Below, piece by piece: positions 1 to 10,600 of a stretch of 64,000 nucleotides of DNA (its first letter is position 1; each line of letters starts with the position of its first letter). The translations under genes were made by a program, and so were the position numbers. The stretch covers positions 248,001 through 312,000 of the forward strand of contig OZ251236.1 in the NCBI GenBank assembly GCA_965240325.2, in the 5' to 3' direction. Source of the stretch: Rebecca billardiae RCC1528 (taxonomy: Eukaryota; Haptophyta). The notes beneath the pieces are model-generated. The model ran no database searches, was not told the origin of the DNA, and was given only the letters and a program-made list of their open reading frames with translations.

Positions 1-649
1 GCTGTCCGATAGCCCGCGGCACGCAGCAGGCCGCAGGACGCGCTGCGTCAGCGCGAGAGGGCTGAGTTCGTGAGGGATACTGTATCCTCAACACGTCTGG
101 AAGAGTTCTAGGAGCTGACGCAGGTTCACGGACCGTAGGCTGCTCGTCATTCGTCCCGCGACCCGGCAGCGGGCAGCATCAGGCTCAGCTTCCCAGTCGT
201 CGGCTGACGACTTGCTGACAATCAATCCTTGATCGCGGTCCTTCAGCTGCGAGCGCCCGGCGCCATCGTGCCCGGCGCCGGCTGGCTGCCGACGACAGCG
301 ACCTGAGACGGCCGGACGGTGGTGCATCGGGCCTGCTCATGGCCGCGTCCGAATGTACGTGGCGCCGAGCGCGCCACGGCCGGTCGTTCTATGCGATAGA
401 TCCGCCGCACTAGCCTAGGGCCGCACCGCCGGCCACCGGACACCCGCACGAGGGTGTCGGGTGTCCTCGCGGTCGCGCCTCAAGTTGGGCGAGGAGGAAG
501 CCGGCAGCCTTTCGTCGGGAGTTCGACTGAGAAATCGGAGCGTGGCCTTCCAGGGGCGTTCCCCGCATCGGTCATACGCCAAATTGAACCGTCTTCCTAT
601 TGGAACGGGCTTCGTCCATTTGAAGCGGGTACATTGAATACGGAAAAAG
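1..649. other. 5' end of window, no gene supported
   Basis: No open frame here shows a domain, compositional bias or splice pattern like the confident genes further on. The only short open stretches are 60-110 codons, with Arg/Ala/Gly content expected of random GC-rich DNA. The region ends at a strong hairpin. Confidence 0.5.
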
Positions 650-680
650 GCAAAGCCCCCCCAGGGGGGGCTTTGCTTTT
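646..680. other. Near-perfect hairpin with flanking A and T runs
   Basis: Thirteen-base arms (GCAAAG plus seven C, then seven G plus CTTTGC) are separated by a single A. The stem is extended by an A run before it and TTTT after it. It looks like a bacterial rho-independent terminator on either strand, but in a nuclear eukaryotic context it is more likely the end of a small repeat, a MITE fold-back or an RNA hairpin. No gene abuts it convincingly. Confidence 0.5.
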
Positions 681-951
681 CGGGAGCGTGTGGCAGGATC
701 CCGGGAACGCCCTTGGGAAGGCGATGGCCGCTGAGGCCACAGCCAATCAGAAGAGGCCTTCATGAGATGCGGGGAGATCTCTTTCACTCTTTTGGTGCGC
801 AGCGGCGGCGGCGGCCGGTGGCCACGGGCTCGCTTGTTCACCAATCCACGATGGCGCGGGACCTCCTCCACGAGGGCCTCGCTTGACCAGTGACCTTGCA
901 GCCCCAAGGCCGCCGAGCGGACCTCCTAGACGCCTGCCGCACGCCGGCAGG

Positions 952-1548
952 ATGTTTGCAGGGCTCGACGAGCGCTCTGACACGCGCACGGCGAGGCAGC
1001 TGCGCGAAGATGTTGGCCGGCTGGAGCGCGAGAAGGCTGAGCTCTGCACCAGGCTGGGGCTGAGCCAGTCTCGCGCCAAGGAGCTCAAGGAGGAGAACAC
1101 CCAGCTCGCGCAGAACATGTGCGTGATGCTGAAGACGGTGAGGCAGGAGCTCAAGCGGAAGGAGCTGCAGCACGCGCAGCTGACTCCGAGTGCGAGAGTG
1201 GGCGGTGCGCGCGCGCACGGCAAGAGCGCAATGCGAACGCCATCAGCGCAGCGCCCATCGGATGTTAGGCTGCAGCCCCGGCTCGCCGCGGGGGACGCTG
1301 GGCGCGGGCCGCCGCAGCGCCCGTCAAATGCCGCCCTGCCGGCTCATCAACTCCCAGAGGATGCTCGTCGAGGGCTGCCAGTGGTGATGTCGGCGGCGCA
1401 CACCGACCGGGGGCCGCACCGCCCGCCGAGTTATGGGCGGCAGCCTCGACGTGACGATGCAGCGAACGTCGGACGGCGACCACCGCCAACCTCAGGGCGT
1501 GACCGTGATTACAACCGGGGTGATGAGCGCTCGGGCCCTCCGTGGTGA
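952..1548 (+). CDS. Possible coiled-coil protein (hypothetical)
   Basis: Not recognised. The frame opens at an ATG at 952, directly after a splice-acceptor-like GGCAG, so it may be an internal or final exon. Residues about 10-75 are rich in Glu, Lys, Arg and Leu with heptad-like spacing (LEREKAELCTRL, KELKEENTQLAQN), which suggests a coiled coil. The rest is Arg/Pro/Gly-rich and low in complexity. There is no membrane segment or enzyme motif. The helical block is unlike the surrounding random frames, which is the only reason to call it. It could be the C-terminal exon of a larger gene whose upstream exons lie in 1-940. Confidence 0.35.
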   Translation: MFAGLDERSDTRTARQLREDVGRLEREKAELCTRLGLSQSRAKELKEENTQLAQNMCVMLKTVRQELKRKELQHAQLTPSARVGGARAHGKSAMRTPSAQRPSDVRLQPRLAAGDAGRGPPQRPSNAALPAHQLPEDARRGLPVVMSAAHTDRGPHRPPSYGRQPRRDDAANVGRRPPPTSGRDRDYNRGDERSGPPW

Positions 1549-1738
1549 CCGCCATCGGCCTGCGCGCGTGCCAACCGTGCGTCGCGACTTGCTGGCGAAT
1601 TTCGTCCGTTTAGGCGGCGCCAGGCGCCACTGACGGGCGCCGACGCGACGGCGGTGTCCATGGTTACGACCGAACTCGGATCTGTTCTACCGCGGGCTGA
1701 ATAGTAGAGTCTGATGACAATGGTCGAACAATATCGCG

Positions 1739-2765
1739 TATCCCCTTACCGCAGTCTGCTTCTATACGAAGCAGATTTGGGTGGGCGGCGGCGTGGGAGC
1801 GCTGGGCGCGCAGGTAGACGGCGCGAGCGGGCGCGCGCACGCTTGGGGGCATCTTTGGGACCATACCCATCGATGACCCGAGCCTCGCCGCCACCGCCCT
1901 TCCCCTTCTCCCGTGCCACGGCGTCCAGACGGAGTGCCAAACGAGCGTTTGAACATGCCACGAAGCAGATTTGGAATGGTGCTCAAACCGCTGCGGAGGG
2001 GATCGTCAGGCTGCGGCGTGAGGCTGGGAGGGGTATCATAACATAATGGATGACGGTCGTCACCCGTGAACCGGTCGGTAGGCTGCTACTCAGCGCCCGT
2101 AGCCTCGTACGCTGCACGTCGAGCTCAAGATCCCTCACCGTGGGCTCCGCGCGAGTGACACTGAGCACGAGGAGGGTGTACTTGCGAGGGGTACGCGCGT
2201 CGCGCCTGCGATCGACGCCAAGACAAGCGAAGAAGCGATACCACCACTTCCGCGAAGCGCCTGCCTGACTTGCACTCGGTGTACACACCGCGTGCGGCGT
2301 GCCGCAAGGAAGGAGCCCGACCCGTGCCTCAGCGTGTCCCGCAAGGAAGGAGCCCGACCCGTGCCTCAGCGTGTCCCGCGCGGCTGGCTGGTGGGCACTT
2401 TCAGCGTGATCGGTCATGCGAACGCGCGCAGAGTAACGCGCGCAGTATGTACACTGTCTACAATCATCTTTGTCGGTCGCCCACGTGCTTGAAGCGGCTG
2501 CAAGGAGTGCAGCCGGGTGTCGCGGGCCAGTCGAGCGCCCAGCTAGCGCGACGGCAGCTCGGCGCCGCCGCGCGTTGCCATCGTGGAGGCGGTGAAGCTG
2601 GAGGTACTAGGCTGGCGGCTGTCTGAGGGTAGCTAGACCATGCCTGGGCACTCTCAAGCCGTGTTCAATGCCCAGGCGCGCGTGGGTGGGCCGCAAAGCG
2701 CGCGCAGCGGCCGCCGTCAAATCTGCTTCCATACGAAGCAGATTGAACTGCGGTAAGGGGATAGT
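1739..2765. mobile_element. Candidate non-autonomous element with inverted termini
   Basis: The sequence at 1739-1779 recurs as its reverse complement at about 2719-2765. Both copies contain TATCCCCTTACCGCAGT followed by a small palindrome (TCTGCTTC, 5-base spacer, GAAGCAGA). The right copy has a five-base insertion. About 940 bp lie between them without a coding frame, which fits a small DNA transposon derivative or MITE. A third partial copy of GAAGCAGATTTGG lies near 1963. Target-site duplications were not identified, so the outer ends are uncertain. Confidence 0.4.
2304..2377. repeat. Two tandem copies of a 37-bp unit
   Basis: The unit starting GCAAGGAAGGAGCCCGACCC is repeated head to tail at 2304 and 2341 with almost no divergence. 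It lies inside the candidate element at 1739-2765. Confidence 0.75.
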
Positions 2766-3294
2766 AGTATTGCATGTGGTGAGTGTCGTGCCCGACGTCT
2801 GAGCGCATCGTCGCTGAGGACGACTACATTGATCAAGCGCGTGCTTGCCGTGCGTGGACCCAGTTCCCCGCGCAAGCCACCGCTCATCAATATCATCAAG
2901 ACGATCGTCGCGGCGAAGGGCGCGAATAACGTGGACGATGTCGACTACAACATGCAGCAAGGGACGGCGCACGCGCGAGACGAGTCGATTCACTCCTCAT
3001 GACGACTGCGCCGGAGCCATCGCGGCCAACACAGGCCAAGTATTGGACGACGATTCTTGAGGGGCGCTTAGACGAGGTCGTCGCCAGGGCGGCTCAGCCT
3101 GTCACCGTAACTTTGAAGTGCGTGGGTGTAGGTCACTAGGTAGCCACTCATAAGCCACGCTGCCAGCCGTCAGAGATTGAATTGCCCATGCCATTGCGGC
3201 CCTCGGCGGGGCGGTCGCCATGCTGCGCGGTGCGGTGGCCAACGCCATCCTGCCTGCCAAACCGTTGCCACCAAACAGGGCTGCTGGGAGTTCG

Positions 3295-3388
3295 TGATCA
3301 CGTGAGCGTGATATGAGATATCACGGCGCGTGATCACGTGACGCGTGATCACGTGACGCGTCACGTCGGCAATGGGTCCGTCACGTGA
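3295..3388. repeat. Cluster of TGATCACGTGA palindromes
   Basis: TGATCACGTGA occurs at about 3295, 3331 and 3347, followed by GTCACGTGAC at about 3380. A perfect inverted repeat with GTGATAT arms around GAG lies at 3308-3324. A second cluster at 3781-3835 has TCACGTGA twice plus CACGTG. CACGTG is the core E-box/G-box, but no gene start lies nearby, so a repeat origin is as likely as regulation. Confidence 0.6.
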
Positions 3389-3750
3389 CAGCAGTCCGGT
3401 AGTCCTGGTGTGCACCCGGATAGCCCCCGGGCCCGAGGCCGGGGCACTCGGCGCGTGCCTGCGCGGGGGCGCGCCGACTCGCCGAGTCCTCGAGGCGAGC
3501 CAAGGCGGGTTCGCGGCCGCAGTGAGTGCGCGTGAGCTGGCCAAGTTGATGAATGATGGCTCGGCAGGCGAGCCTCATGCAGGTCTTCAAAGACGGGGCT
3601 GCTGACCGCGACTAGTCGGAGTGCAGCTGCTGTCTTATCGCGCTCTTCATGAGTCACTCGTCAGTACTGATAGTCTGTCGTAGTTAGATTTCGTCATTAT
3701 TCACTCCCAAATAGGCCCAAAAGTTTTCGTCGCCTCGGGCCGGCGGGGCC

Positions 3751-3773
3751 GGGGGGGGGGGGGGGGGGGGGGG
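3751..3773. repeat. 23-base G homopolymer
   Basis: Uninterrupted G run flanked by GGCC on both sides. Similar runs occur at 16370-16386 (17 G) and 19726-19750 (25 C). Length may be unreliable in the assembly. Confidence 0.7.
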
Positions 3774-4653
3774 CCGGACTCGTCACGTGATGTCACGTGA
3801 TCACGCCTGTTGGGCAGCCGTGACGACACGTGATGATGGTCACTGTACGCCGAATTCCCAGCCCTGCCACCAAACCAACGGTATCCATATACAGTTTACT
3901 ATATGTTTTAACGTGCACGACACTTGGTTAAGGCGTGATTGACTACGCCATCCAATAACACTGCACACAGTAGGCGCCTAGGCGGTGGCCAAGGCGACCG
4001 TCCTTCACGATGTCGCCACCCGGCCGGGTACAGTACGCTCTGCGACGGCCCAACGCAAGCTCGCACGCGCTATCGCGCGCTGCGAGCAGCAGCGCGCACA
4101 CCTCGGGCGGGTCTATTGGCACACGCCGTGCGACGTGTGCACCTCTCCGCCGCGGTCAGGCCAGCTCGCACTCGGGCCGCGCGATCCTAACGCTGCTGTG
4201 GGTGCGGGGATGGCGCCGTGCCGTGCACGTGACACGCAAACCAACCGATGATGATGCAGGGAGGGCAGATGAGCTGCATAAAAATCCGGTGCGCCCTTGA
4301 GTGGCGGAGTGCAGGCTCACTGAGGCCTGCGCGCGCATACGAGCGCGCAACTCGCCGGCTGGCGCCTCGACGCGCCTCCGGGTCAGGCGCCCACGAGTCA
4401 TGCCCTGCTCGGCGGCCCCGCCCGGTCCCGGGGCCCTGACCGGAGTGACGAGTGGCGGCGGACCATCTCGTCGGCCGCGTATAGTCTGTCGCTGATGAAG
4501 ACATATCAGCATGCTGCTGGACTGCTGCTATAGTGCTACGCCATATATTCAGATCAGCATCGATCGGCGACATAATACGCATCGTCGTCGCGCGCGTCGT
4601 CATCGCCATCGTCGTCGTCATACCGTCAAGGCCGGCGGATACCGGCCTACAGC

Positions 4654-7600
4654 TCACGACCTGCTGGCCGCGAGCCGCTCGGCGAGCAGCGTGCCCTGGC
4701 CGGCCAGGGGCTCGAGGAAGAGCAGCTTGAGCACGAGGCAGGCCGCCCAGACGAGCATCACCTGCTCGCGCCAGAGGGCGGGGTCGCGCAGCCGGCTGCC
4801 CAGCCGCTCGCCGACGATCGAGAGGCCGAGCAGCGCGACGATGAGCACGGCGGCGGCGGCGAGGTGGGCGGCCCACACGAGCTTGCGCTTCCACGCCTTG
4901 GGCTTGTTGGCCCACCAGTTGGCCTGCTGCAGCTGGCTGCGCGAGAGGCGCACGCGCTTCTGCACGCGCTGCTGCGTCAGCGGGCTGGTGGCCTCCTGCG
5001 ACGCGTCGTACGCGGCCCCGGCGGCGCGGATGGCGATGTCCGGTGCGGCGATCACCTGCGCCTGCGTCACCGGCGTGTCCGACTCGAACGGCGGCCAGTA
5101 CACGGCCGTGATCATCTTCGCGTACTTGCGCTTGCCGCCGCTCCCGTCGCCGTCGCCACGCAGCCGCGCGCCGAACGTCGTCTCGACCTCGGCGCGCAGC
5201 GCGGGCGCGGCGCGGTACACCGTCTCGACCTGCACGAAGCGCACGTCCGGCAGCTCGCCCTCGCCAAGCTCGATGTGCACCTCGCCGAGGTCCTCGTCAG
5301 CCCCGCGGGTCACCTGCGTGAACAGCTCCTGGATGATCGACGGCCGGTTGCGCATGCTCAACTCGCGCTCCGCGCGCGCCTCGCGCGCAGCCGCGCCTGC
5401 CACGAAGAAGCCGACCATGTGCTCGTCGTGCATCGGGATGGAGACGAGCGCCTCCTCGGGCAGCTCGAGGCGCATCGTGCCGGGCGCCACCGAGCCGCGC
5501 CGCGGCGCCGAGTTGCCGCCGGCGCGCTCAGGCCGCACGCGCTCGCTCAGGTTGTCAGCGGTGACGTTTGCGAGGCTGAAGCTGCGCGTGAGCGAGTGCT
5601 TGAGGCCACCGGGGCCGTCCCGGCCCACGCGCGACATGCCCGTCGGGCGGACGTACAGAAGGCGCTGCCGGCCGCCCTGCGCGCGCGCGCTGTTGGCCGC
5701 GCCGCTTGCCGAGCTGTCCCTCGAGGGCGCGCGGTGCATGCCGCCGGCGGTGGCGCCTCCCGCCGCCTGCGGCACGTTGTGCGCGTACGTGCGCGTCGCA
5801 CCGGTGCCGCCCTCGGCGGCATCCGCGCCCACCGGCTGGCGGAGCGCGCGCTGGCGCTCCTCCTCCGTGAGCGTCTCACCCCGGCGCGCGCGCAGCAGCC
5901 CGCTCCGCTTCGCCGCCCACACGCTCAGCTGCTTGAAGACGAACGTGGCGGGGAACGAGGCGCCGAGCCCGGCGAGCGCGGCAAGCCCCAGCCAGAGCAG
6001 CCGTGCGTCGACCGCCTGGCCGAGCACGAGCGAGATGGCGAGGATCTCGACGAGCGTCGAGTTGAACTGGGCCATCAGCCGCTGCGTCGCCGTCATCGGC
6101 TCGCCCGGCAGGCGCACGAGCCACGAGGTGACCATCGAACGCCGCAGCACGTTGGTGAGCACGCGCCACGCGATCGATGTGCGCGCGAGGTGCATCCACC
6201 CGGGCACGCGCGGCTCAACGTCCACGCGCCGGTCCACGACGCGCGCGACCAAGTGCAGCCCGGCGTACAGCGCGACCAGGACGCACACCACGACCACGCC
6301 CCTGCGAGGCGGCGTGCGACGGCGAAGGGCGGCGGGCGGGCGGTGAGCGCGAGCTGAGGATGGCGCACAGCGCTGCTGCGCCGCGCGTGCGCACTGGCGC
6401 GCACCAGTAGTTGGCGGCGAGCCGCTCGGCGAGGGCGCCAATGCCGCCCTGCTCTCCGGAGTCCGACTGGGTGCGAGCGGCCGTCGTCGACTCCTCGATC
6501 GGTGCGGACGGCGGCGGGCTCGAGACGATCGGGTCCACGCCCTCCTGCTGCGCGCCCGCGAGCTCGCTCTGCGACGCCTCCGGATCGATGGAGCCGTCGG
6601 CCACGCCCGCAACCAGCTCGGTGCCGCGCTCCTGCGTGACGCGCGCCACCTCGCCGAGCGCAGCCGTGATGGCGGCCGCGCCACGGTTGCTCGAGATCGC
6701 CTGTGACAGCGCCGGGCGGCGTGGCGCGATGGGTGCTACGCGTCAGCGCGCGGGCGCGGCCTCGGGTGCGCCGGCACCGCGGAAGGGCGCCGCGCACGCG
6801 CGCGACAGGCGTCGCGGCGCGCGCAGTCACCGTCTGGGCAGCGGCGGCGACACCGTCGAGCGCGGCCTTCATCACGGCGATCGCCGCGGCCGTGCGGTTG
6901 GTCGCGTTGCCCACGAGACTGGACGGGTCCACGGCCGCGCTCACGACCGTCTCGAGCGTGCTTTGCTCCTGCGTGACGCCGCGCGCGCGGGCAGCCGCGT
7001 GCGGCGGGTGAGAGCGAGCGCGGGCGCGCGCGGCGCCCGCAGTCGCGCGCGGCGCGCGCACGGCCAGGCGCGGCGGGTGGCGGCGGGCGAGGCAGGCGCG
7101 GGCGCGCACCGAGAGCACCGACAGCAAGGGCAGGCTCGGCGCGCTGCTGTTCCCCGCACTGCCGCCGTCCTCGTCGACCGGCGGCGCGGTGTCGACCATC
7201 TCCCGCCCGCGCTCAGTGAGGACGGTCGCGAGCGCGCGCATCACGGCCTCGGCCTTCTCCTCGGCGTCCTCCTCCGCCCCGTCCTCCGGGGACGCGCTGG
7301 TGCGCGCGACTGCGCGGCCAATCTCCACGGCCTGCATCACGACCGACGCCGTCTGCGTGAGCGCGCTCACCGTCTTGATCGACAGCTCGCGCTGCTCCGC
7401 CGTCACGCCCGCGCCGTCCGACTGCGAGAGCGCGAGGAACGGGTCATACTGGTAGACGGACGCCGTGCCGGTCAGCCCGCCCAGCCCGAGGGAGACGAGG
7501 AGGTCGCGCTCCGCGGTCGGGCTCGTGGGGGCGTTGGCGAGCAGCGTGGTGAGCGGCGTGAGCACCGTGGCCACGCCGCGCGTCTCGAAGGCCACGGTCG

Positions 7601-10600
7601 GCTGGAGGCCTGTCGTGATGTCCACGCAGCCAGGCGTGCCGATGCGCAGCTTGACGCGCATCGCACGCCGCTCCGCGTCAGACAGCCCCGCCAGAGTGTC
7701 CTCCGAAAAGGTGTAGTACCCGTTCTCCGCGCCGGTGATGTTGGACGGCTCCGTGGACGGGTCGTGCCGCCCGTCGTTGTCCAGGTCGAGGTACACGGTG
7801 CAGCCGCGGAAGTAGCCGTCAAAGGCGTGGCCGCACACGGGAGCCAGGCCGTCGGCGCAGGTGCGCTGGCCCGGAGCAGCGCACCCCGAGCCGGTGCAGC
7901 CGGCGGGCGGCGAGCTGGGCGGCGGCGGCGAGGGCGGCGGGCTCGGCGGCGGCGTTGGGGGTGGCGACGGCGGCGGGCTCGGTGGTGGGCTGGGCGGCGG
8001 GCTGGGCGGCGGCGGCGGCGGGCTGGGCGGCGGGCTGGGCGGCGGCAATGGCGGCGGGCTGGGCGGCGGCGGGCTGGGCGGCGGGCTGGGCGGCGGGCTG
8101 GGTGGTGGCGACGGCGGCGGCGACGGCGGCGGCGGGCTGGGCGGCGGTGATGGCGGCGGGCTCGGTGGCAGTGATGGCGGCGGGCTGGGCAGCGGCGTTG
8201 GCGGCGGCGAGGGCGGCGGGCTCGGCGGCGGGCTCGGTGGCGGGCTCGGCGGCGGGCTGGGCGGCGGGCTCGGCGGCGGCGAGGGCGGCGGGCTCGGTGG
8301 CGGCGATGGCGGAGGGGAAGGCGGCGGGCTCGGCGGTGGCGAGGGCGGCGGGCTCGGCGGCGTGCTGGGCGGCGGGCTGGGCGGCGGGCTGGGCGGCGGG
8401 CTGGGCGGCGGCGAGGGCGGTGGGCTGGGCGGCGGGCTGGGCGGCGGGCTTGGCGGCGGCGAGGGCGGCGGGCTCGGCGGTGGCGACGGTGGCGGCGACG
8501 GTGGCGGGCTTGGAGGCGGGCTGGGCGGCGGGCTGGGCGGCGGGCTTGGCGGCGGCGACGGTGGTGGCGAGGGCGGCGGGCTCGGCGGCGGGCTCGGTGG
8601 TGGCGATGGCGGCGGCGATGGTGGCGGCGATGGCGGCGGGCTGGGCGGCGGGCTCGGCGGCGGCGATGGCGGCGGGCTCGGTGGCGGAGACGGCGGCAGG
8701 CTGGGCGGCGGGCTTGGCGGCGGCGACGGTGGTGGCGAGGGCGGCGGGCTCGGCGGCGGGCTCGGTGGTGGCGATGGCGGCGGCGATGGTGGCGGCGATG
8801 GCGGCGGGCTGGGCGGCGGGCTTGGCGGCGGCGATGGCGGCGGGCTTGGTGGCGGGCTGGGCGGCGGGCTTGGCGGCGGCGACGGAGGCGGGCTCGGCGG
8901 TGGCGACGGTGGCGGCGACGGTGGCGGAGAGGGCGGCGGGCTGGGCGGACGTGACGGCGGAGGGCTCGGCGGTGGCGATGGCGGCGGGCTCGGCGGCGGC
9001 GGCGATGGCGGCGGCGATGGCGGCGGCGATGGCGGCGGGCTTGGCGGCGGCGGCGGCGAGGGTGGCGGCGAGGGTGGCGGCGAGGGTGGCGGGCTCGGCG
9101 GCGGTGACGGCGGCGGGCTGGGTGGTGGGCTGGGCGGCGGGCTGGGGGGTGGCGATGGCGGTGGGCTCGGTGGCGGCGACGGTGGCGGGCTGGGCGGCGG
9201 CGATGGCGGTGGGCTCGGCGGCGGGCTGGGCGGCGGCGGCGAGGGCGGCGGGCTGGGTGGCGGGCTGGGCGGCGGGCTTGACGGCGGTGACGGAGGCGGG
9301 CTCGGCGGTGGCGACGGTGGCGGCGACGGTGGCGGAGAGGGCGGCGGGCTGGGCGGACGTGACGGCGGAGGGCTCGGCGGTGGCGATGGCGGCGGGCTCG
9401 GCGGCGGCGGCGATGGCGGCGGCGATGGCGGCGGCGATGGCGGCGGGCTTGGCGGCGGCGGCGGCGAGGGTGGCGGCGAGGGTGGCGGCGAGGGTGGCGG
9501 GCTCGGCGGCGGTGACGGCGGCGGGCTGGGTGGTGGGCTGGGCGGCGGGCTGGGGGGGGGCGATGGCGGCGGGCTCGGTGGCGGCGACGGTGGCGGGCTG
9601 GGCGGCGGCGATGGCGGCGGGCTCGGCGGCGGGCTGGGCGGCGGCGGCGAGGGCGGCGGGCTTGGTGGCGGGCTGGGCGGCGGGCTTGACGGCGGTGACG
9701 GAGGCGGGCTCGGCGGTGGCGACGGTGGCGGCGACGGTGGCGGAGAGGGCGGCGGGCTGGGCGGAGGTGATGGCGGAGGGCTCGGCGGTGGCGATGGCGG
9801 CGGGCTCGGCGGCGGCGGTGATGGCGGTGGCGATGGCGGCGGCGATGGCGGCGGGCTTGGCGGCGGCGGCGGCGAGGGTGGCGGCGAGGGTGGCGGCGAG
9901 GGTGGCGGGCTCGGCGGCGGTGACGGCGGCGGGCTGGGTGGTGGGCTGGGCGGCGGGCTAGGGGGGGGCGATGGCGGCGGGCTCGGTGGCGGCGACGGTG
10001 GCGGGCTCGGCGGCGGCGATGGCGGCGGGCTCGGCGGCGGGCTGGGCGGCGGCGGCGAGGGCGGCGGGCTGGGTGGCGGGCTGGGCGGCGGGCTGGGCGG
10101 CGGTGACGGAGGCAGGCTCGGCGGTGGCGACGGTGGCGGCGATGGTGGCGGAGAGGGCGGCGGGCTGGGCGGACGTGACGGCGGAGGGCTCGGCGGTGGC
10201 GATGGCGGCGGGCTCGGCGGCGGCGGTGATGGCGGCGGCGATGGCGGCGGCGATGGCGGCGGGCTTGGCGGCGGCGGCGGCGAGGGTGGCGGCGAGGGTG
10301 GCGGCGAGGGTGGCGGGCTCGGCGGCGGTGACGGCGGCGGGCTGGGTGGTGGGCTGGGCGGCGGGCTGGGGGGGGGCGATGGCGGCGGGCTCGGTGGCGG
10401 CGACGGCGGCGGGCTCGGCGGCGGCGATGGCGGTGGGCTCGGCGGCGGGCTGGGCGGCGGCGGCGAGGGCGGCGGGCTGGGTGGCGGGCTGGGCGGCGGG
10501 CTTGGCGGCGGTGACGGAGGCGGGCTCGGCGGTGGCGACGGTGGCGGCGACGGTGGCGGAGAGGGCGGCGGGCTGGGCGGAGGTGACGGCGGAGGGCTCG

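Larger units (their letters stand above)
1549..4653. other. Gene-poor, repeat-rich stretch
   Basis: No gene is supported over about 3.1 kb. The stretch holds a candidate element with inverted termini (1739-2765), a 37-bp tandem duplication (2304-2377), two clusters of CACGTG palindromes (3295-3388, 3781-3835) and a 23-base G run (3751-3773). The last part, 4500-4653, is the 3' flank of the giant minus-strand gene and has a CATCGTCGTC-type simple repeat at about 4580-4622. Confidence 0.5.

Noticed and set aside
4511-6357. Plus-strand frames of 500-600 codons opposite the giant gene's last exon
   Set aside because: Arg/Ser/Ala-biased shadows; the minus frame has clear membrane helices and a normal residue mix.
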